Shown piece by piece: positions 29,711 to 35,337 of a stretch of 35,337 nt of DNA. The translations under genes were made by a program, and so were the position numbers. Under the pieces are notes generated by a model. That model saw nothing but the letters and a program-made list of their open reading frames with translations, made no database searches and had not been told where the DNA came from. Position 1 is the first letter of the stretch. Each line of letters opens with the position of its first letter. The stretch is from Proteromonas lacertae. Its lineage: Eukaryota; Sar; Bigyra; Opalinata; Proteromonadidae. The stretch covers positions 1-35,337 of the forward strand of contig NGBS01000930.1 in the NCBI GenBank assembly GCA_002245135.1, given 5' to 3'.

Positions 29711-31995
29711 TCACTTTAATCTTTTCATTGTTTTTCGTTGATTTTGATTTATATAATCTCCTTTACTTATCAACAATTGAATAGCACGACGAACTGCATA
29801 ACCATTTAAACCTATATTCTCTAACTCTCTTATCAATTTATCAACTACTACGATTGAACCAACACTTAATCGACGATTTATACTATTCTCAGCTTTCTCT
29901 ATCTGTTTCTTTAAATCATCACTTAAATTATCACTCATTAATACTAAACCACTTCGACATGCATTCATTGTACTTTCATTAAATAATCTCATCGCTTCTT
30001 TCACATTCTCTACACTAGCATTCATATTTAAACTCATCTTAGCTAAACTTTCACTTATTCGAATTATTGCTTCTAATTGACGAATTGTTATTGGAATTGA
30101 AGGATTGGCACTTCCTTCAGCATTAGCTCTAATTCGAACATCTTCACGGATTTTTACATAATAATTTTTTAATTCTTCCATTCCTTCATTACTCAAACGA
30201 GGAGCACAATTATGTCGACAGTAATTTATATATTTCTTTAATAATTCATTACTTATTATTCCATTTTCATTATTATTATCATTTACACCATTATTATTCA
30301 TATTCATATTTAAATGAATGTTGATTATATGATGAGCCATATTTTTATCTCTTTCTTCATTTCGAATATCTCGAACTATAAAGATTAAATCAAATCGACT
30401 TAGAATTGTTGGTAGAAAATCGATATTTTCACTACTACTTTTACTATCATCATATCTTCCATAAACTGGATTTGCTGCAGCTAATATACTACTTCGACTA
30501 TTTAATATTGTGGTTATTCCAGCTTTTGCTACTGATATTGTTTGTTGTTCCATTGCTTCATGGATTGCTACTCGATCACTTTCTCTCATTTTATCAAATT
30601 CATCTATACAAACTACACCTCCATCACCTAATACCATTGCACCACCTTCTAAATAGAATTCACCATTACTATCTTTTATTACACTTGCTGTTAAACCAGC
30701 GGCTGAACTTCCTTTACCACTTGTATATATACCGATTGGAGCTATTTTTTCTACAAATTTTAAGAATTGACTTTTAGCTGTTGATGGATCTCCTAAAAAT
30801 AACACATTCACATCACCTCTCAATTTCATTCCATCAGGTAAAACTTTTCTACTTCCACCAAATAACAAACAACAAATTGCTTTCTTCATATCAACAGTAT
30901 AAGAACCACTAATTTGAGGAGCTATTGATTTCCATAATTTTTCATAAATATCTTTATCTTTAGACATTCGAAGAAATTCATTTTCTTCTTCACTTGTAAA
31001 ATTAACATCACTTCTACCTCTTCCTTCATTTTCTAATTTCAATCCAACAACATTCATATACGGAGTTCTAATTCCAATTCCATTAACTGAAGTGTCTTTA
31101 CCATTAAACACATTGGAAATACCTAATATTTTTACCCTACATCCTGGACTGACTTTATCAACTAAATATCTATTCACACTTAATAAAATATGACGAGGTA
31201 TTTCACCTGTTGGAACTTCTTCAGGAATTTCTTGTAACTTTAAACTTTGTTGATCAACATAAACACTTCTATCACTTACTATTACAAATGGATCAAGTGG
31301 ACATTCTTGTTCATTTTCATTTCTAGGACGATCACATCTTCGAGGTAATTGAACATTTCCAAATGCAGATGGAACTGGAATATACTTTAAGTAATTACAA
31401 TTTGAACAACGTATTGCAACTTTGATAGCTTTTGGTCTTGAACGAGATGCACTGATTATTAATCCTGAAATACTCACTAGTTTATTCACATGATTTGCCT
31501 ATTTATATATATAATATTAAAATTCATTTCATTTATACATTTAATGATCGGATTGAAACTGAACTTTGAGAACTTTTTAATAATACATTGATTGAGGGAG
31601 AATTTTCTACATTTAATTCATCTTCCACTACTTTTTGAGCTGCAATTTCAAACTATTAAGAACAAATAAACATTATATATGATGTACTTGTGGTAAATAA
31701 GAATTTGGCTCTCTCTGTAATACATCAAGTAGAATATTGTTGAATATTCCTAAATGAGCTAAATCAATTTCTACAAAATATTCACCTCTGTTGAAATTTT
31801 CCAATAATGATTTTCTAGTAAAAGAAAATATAATTATACTTAAATATACCGGTATATATAAACATTATTTTCACGATAATCCCTTAAAAACTCTTGAAAC
31901 TTTGTTTGAGCTTGTAAAGGTTCTAAAGTAGATGATTCGCTAGCATCTACTAAATGCTGATCTGAATAATAAATCTCACCTGAATCCCAATTCAT
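29711..31995 (-). CDS. MCM5: DNA replication licensing factor MCM5, four exons
   Basis: Exons on the minus strand are 31995-31850, 31814-31688, 31652-31539 and 31498-29711, with introns of 35, 35 and 40 nt (GTATAT...CTAG, GTACAT...ATAG, GTATAA...ATAG). The phases fit and give 724 residues, normal for MCM5. The start MNWDSGEIYYSDQ is typical. A zinc-binding stretch is at about 160-195 (CSNCN...RRCDRPRNE...CPLD). MCM5-specific text includes DQQSLKLQEIPEEVPTGEIP. Walker A is GDPSTAKSQ near 365, Walker B GVVCIDEFDKM near 423 and the arginine finger SRFDL near 496. A C-terminal winged-helix region follows. MCM5 is one of six subunits of the MCM2-7 replicative helicase, loaded at origins in G1 and acting in the nucleus. 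The frame is intact. Confidence 0.97.
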
Positions 31996-32096
31996 TAAAA
32001 ACTAAAATGTTGAATGACAAGCCTTCAAGCTTTTTATCAGTTTGTTTATTAATTCTTATTAATATTTCGTGAATTTAGAATTCTGGAAAGAAAATA
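31996..32096. promoter_or_regulatory. Divergent intergenic region between MCM5 and the kinase-PP2C gene
   Basis: Only 101 bp separate the two start codons, so the promoters of both genes must lie here or overlap 5' coding sequence. It is AT-rich. No clear TATA box or named element is recognisable. Confidence 0.55.
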
Positions 32097-35000
32097 ATGG
32101 GTTGTACCGGTTCTAGCCCTGTGATTGTTCCAAATTTTTTTGAATCAGGTGTTGAAATTAAAACAGTGAAATTATATATACATGAGAATGCTTTTAAAAA
32201 TCAAAATGGTGGAAGTCAACAGAATTCATCTCGAAATCTACCATCATCATCTAACAATATAATAAAACCTTCAGTCAGACCAATTGGTCAATCTGTTGTA
32301 GGTGGGAGACATGCACGTCAATCAATAGGATCAGTTGGTATGTCTTATTGTTCTGAAGAATGTGATAATCCTGAAGTATATGATTGGCTTACAAACGAAT
32401 CACCTCGAAATTCCACAACATCCCATGAAAGAGAAGCTCAAGAAAATGCAAAAAAGAACAGTACAATAGCTTGTGATATAGGTGAAAATGTTCATGCAAA
32501 ATTAAAACGACATGTAACAATTGATAAACCAATGGAACAAACAAATCTATTAAAGTTACAAGTAGATCAAAGTGGCAATAGACATATCAATCAATACAAA
32601 ATAATAAAGAAATTAGGAGGCAGGAGCTCATGGTAAAGTAGAATTGTGCGAAGATCCTTCAAAAAATCAATATGCAATAAAAATATTAAATAAATCAATA
32701 AAAACAGGTCATACTGATCCAGTATAAATATAAATTTCTATTTATTTTATTATTATATGTATAGACTGCAAATGAATGTTTAATGAGAGAAATTGCAATA
32801 ATGAAAAAACTCAATCATCCAAATGTAGTTAGATTATATGAAGTAATAGATGATCCACGAAGTAATCAAGTTTATTTGATATTAGAACATGTTGAAGGAG
32901 GAGTTGCTTTACCAGAAAGTGCTATTAAATGTCGACCTTTAGAAACTGTATAGTGATTTATATTTATATTGATTTATATAGAAAACTGCTTGGAGTTATT
33001 TTCGTGATATAATTCAAGGTTTAACATATTTACACCAACAAGGAATCGTTCATGGTGATATAAAACCATCAAATTTACTAGTAACAAATAGTGGAAAAGT
33101 GAAAATCAGTGATTTTGGTGAAGCACAACAAACAATCGTCGGTATCTCGAGATTAACTCGTGAAAATAAAGTGAATGGTTCTCCTGCCTTTATGGCTCCT
33201 GAATTATGGGAAGCTTCAGCAAGTATAAATCCATTGAGTGATATTTGGGCAATGGGAATATCATTATATTACTTTCTATTTGGTGAACCACCATTTATTG
33301 GTAGTACACAAATAGAATTATTTCAAGCAATTCATTCCAAAACACCTTCATTTCCTAAAGGAACAGATCCAGATTTGATAGATTTAATAACCAAATTATT
33401 ACCAAAGAAATAGAAAATCGAATGACTTTAGATCAAGCTCGAGTTCATCGTTGACAACGAAATGTGGAATAAATCCATTAATATATACAAATAAACACAA
33501 ATTAATCTTAACAGATGATGAAGTGAATAATGCAGTAAACGTTAGATCATTGCGAAAGTAAGAGAATTACTTCACAATGGATTAGAGAAATGGATTCGAA
33601 ATTCTCGAACACATATTCAACAACAACAACAACAACAAAATCGTAAGAGAAATGCAATAGATTCAACAGTAAACTAGACCAAGTGGATTATTTAAAACAG
33701 ATATTCAAACCAGATGAATGTAATAAAGATATATTTGGAATAAATGATGATTTTTCTTTACAACAACAACAACAACAAACTCCATCATCATATTGTTCTT
33801 CTGGTTCATTACAATCGAATGATATGACAAATGGAAGTAATAGTAATACAGTGGGTGAAGAACAAATAAATGAAAGTAAAAGTGATCGTAAAAAGGCTCG
33901 AGCTCAAAGATTCAATAGTTATGTTGATTGTGTAAGGACAAACTGCCAAAAGGTCGAGAGAATCGTAAATCAGCAGGTGAAATAACAAGTCCAATTCAAA
34001 GACCAAGATGTGGTACTTCAATATCCATAATAAATCCAAATGATTTGATGGAAACAGCCTATGAAGAACAGATGCGAAAGTTCTTTGAATTACCTAAAGG
34101 GAAAGGTGAAAGAAGTAAATATTTATTACAAATAATGAGAGAAAGAAGTGAAAAACGAGAAAAGAAAAAAGGGAAGAATTTAATTCGACATGGAAGTATA
34201 AAAATAAATCGATTAAGTAATACAAGTGATAATAAAGTGATAATAAATAATGAAAATGGTGGAAATCATTTGAAACGATCAAGTTCAGCAGGAAGGTTTG
34301 ACACTCACAAAGCATTAAAACGAACAAGCCGAGCTCAAAGATCTGCTTCATCATTATCTGATAATGATTCAGAAAGTGATTATGAATTAGAGAATTTAAG
34401 TGTGGGTGATTTATTTATGGAAGATTTAGTAGATAGTTTACTAGTGAATCGTAAAGTATCGAAATATAAAGGAGTATTACTCGAACAGTGAATGTCAGTA
34501 CAACGATGAGTAATGATAGTTTAATGATAAAAGTAGCAACTTGTGCAATAAAAGGTCCACCAAATTATATGGAAGATCGTCATTTATGTATATTGGATTA
34601 TAATAATTATACAAAACAAGTAAGTACAGAACAAGGTTATTTGGAGTATTTGATGGACATAATGGAAGTGAATGTGCAGAATTTTTATGTAAGAATTTCC
34701 CTCGAATTTTGATGGAACAACCGAATTTTATGAGAAATACTTTAAATGCTTTAACTAATACATTTATAGAATTAGATAAAGAATGGATAAATAATAGTGT
34801 AAATGATTTAGATATAAATTTGTATAAGAAATTAGTATTGAAATATGAAGAAAGTTGTAATAATCGTAAAAAGAATGAAAATCATCATTCAATCTTAATG
34901 AAATGTAATTCTTTATCACCAATGAATTATGATTTATATGGATGTAAATCGGTGGATGTAATATCTCCATTACAATCTATAACAATTAATAATATCAGTG

Positions 35001-35337
35001 TAAGTCCAACAAATATAATAAGTCCAAGTAATATGAATAATAAAAGTCGTCGAGTATCAATAGCTGATAGTAATAGTAGAAGCCAAAGTGCAAATGTGAT
35101 ATTAAAAGGGAAAGAAAATGGTGAAAGTGATAAAGATAATTTATTATTATTATCAGGTGATAGTTTAAATCCAAATCCAATGAAACAACAACAAACAACA
35201 ACAACAATTAACACAACAATCCCAACATAGTATAATAATAGTAGTACAATTTTAAGTGGTGAAAATGTTTAAATCATATGGAGAATCTAATCAAACAAGC
35301 TCATATTGATTATAGTGGAAGTACAGGAGCTGTAGTG
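32097..35337 (+). CDS. CaMKK-like protein kinase fused to a PP2C phosphatase, 3' partial, frame interrupted
   Basis: It starts MGCTGSS, a good N-myristoylation/palmitoylation signal. A 150-residue low-complexity leader precedes a kinase domain: YKIIKKLGG, AHGKVEL, YAIKILNKS, then across a 43-nt intron (32722-32764) ECLMREIAIMKKLNHPNVV, and across a 34-nt intron (32948-32981) IVHGDIKPSNLLV, DFGEAQ, NGSPAFMAPELW and SDIWAMG. HGDIKP and the activation segment point to the CaMKK/Elm1-like group. A Gln-rich linker leads to a PP2C domain (GPPNYMEDRH, FGVFDGHNGSECAEF, and DYSGSTGAVV at the window end). The frame is interrupted by many single-base offsets, e.g. after KKLGG near 32620, eight between 33395 and 33960, and before FGVFDGHNG near 34630. 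Hence it is either a recent pseudogene or an indel-rich assembly. Kinase and phosphatase in one chain would set and reset phosphorylation at a membrane, which is inference. Confidence 0.75.
33202..34272 (+). repeat. Segmental duplication, plus-strand copy (mate at 22421-23489)
   Basis: About 1070 bp, nearly identical to the reverse complement of 22421-23489. By eye there are about six substitutions and eight single-base indels, and the mate keeps an open frame throughout. Similarity stops at AATTATGGG on the 5' side and at GGTGGAAATCATT on the 3' side. Confidence 0.9.

Overview
Host. The DNA is very AT-rich and eukaryotic. It carries an MCM5 gene, spliced genes with very small introns, a MULE and a hAT transposon, and a decayed axonemal dynein heavy chain, which implies a lineage with flagella or cilia. 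Eleven introns can be placed by reading frame and protein logic. They are 29-43 nt long, all end in TAG and almost all begin GTAT. The code looks standard: long open frames have no internal stops and end in TAA or TGA. A flagellated protist or zoosporic fungus fits. The EGF repeat style (CSGRG...CxCFDGFSG) is common in stramenopiles, but I cannot name the lineage from sequence alone.

Layout. (1) 1-5180: two broken, unrecognised reading stretches, then an intact two-exon gene (1947-5180) that joins a Crinkler/RHS-type P-loop ATPase to a ubiquitin-specific protease domain. (2) 5274-10120: a 4.85 kb segment with inverted ends CAGGGTTGTATAA..., hAT-like. It holds an intact four-exon leucine-rich-repeat gene (7649-9403) among eroded gene fragments. 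(3) 10240-11755: dynein heavy chain pseudogene, minus strand. (4) 12033-16758: a second Crinkler/RHS-type locus with an NLS-like and FG-like header, two P-loop ATPase modules joined across an intron, and a decayed C-terminal nuclease-like module. (5) 16831-16915: a GC-rich island. 17185-18270: a hAT remnant with the same end sequence as segment 2. (6) 18373-22293: a large secreted EGF protein with three previously unfamiliar internal repeats. (7) 22423-23489: a partial inverted copy of a kinase gene, ending at a tiny MITE-like hairpin element. (8) 25187-29002: a complete-looking MULE with a perfect 9-bp target duplication and about 0.5 kb terminal repeats. (9) 29711-31995: MCM5 with four exons, minus strand. 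It diverges across about 100 bp from a kinase-PP2C fusion gene (32097 to the window end, plus strand).

Reading. The left half behaves as an accessory, repeat-rich compartment, with effector-like ATPases, an LRR gene, gene debris and transposon ends. The right half holds conserved host genes into which a MULE and a segmental duplication have been inserted. The best candidates for something undescribed are the ATPase-USP fusion, the two-ATPase Crinkler/RHS-type gene with a nuclear-pore-like header, the kinase-PP2C fusion, and the triplicated module in the EGF protein. Single-base frame breaks are common at several loci. Some may be assembly errors rather than decay.
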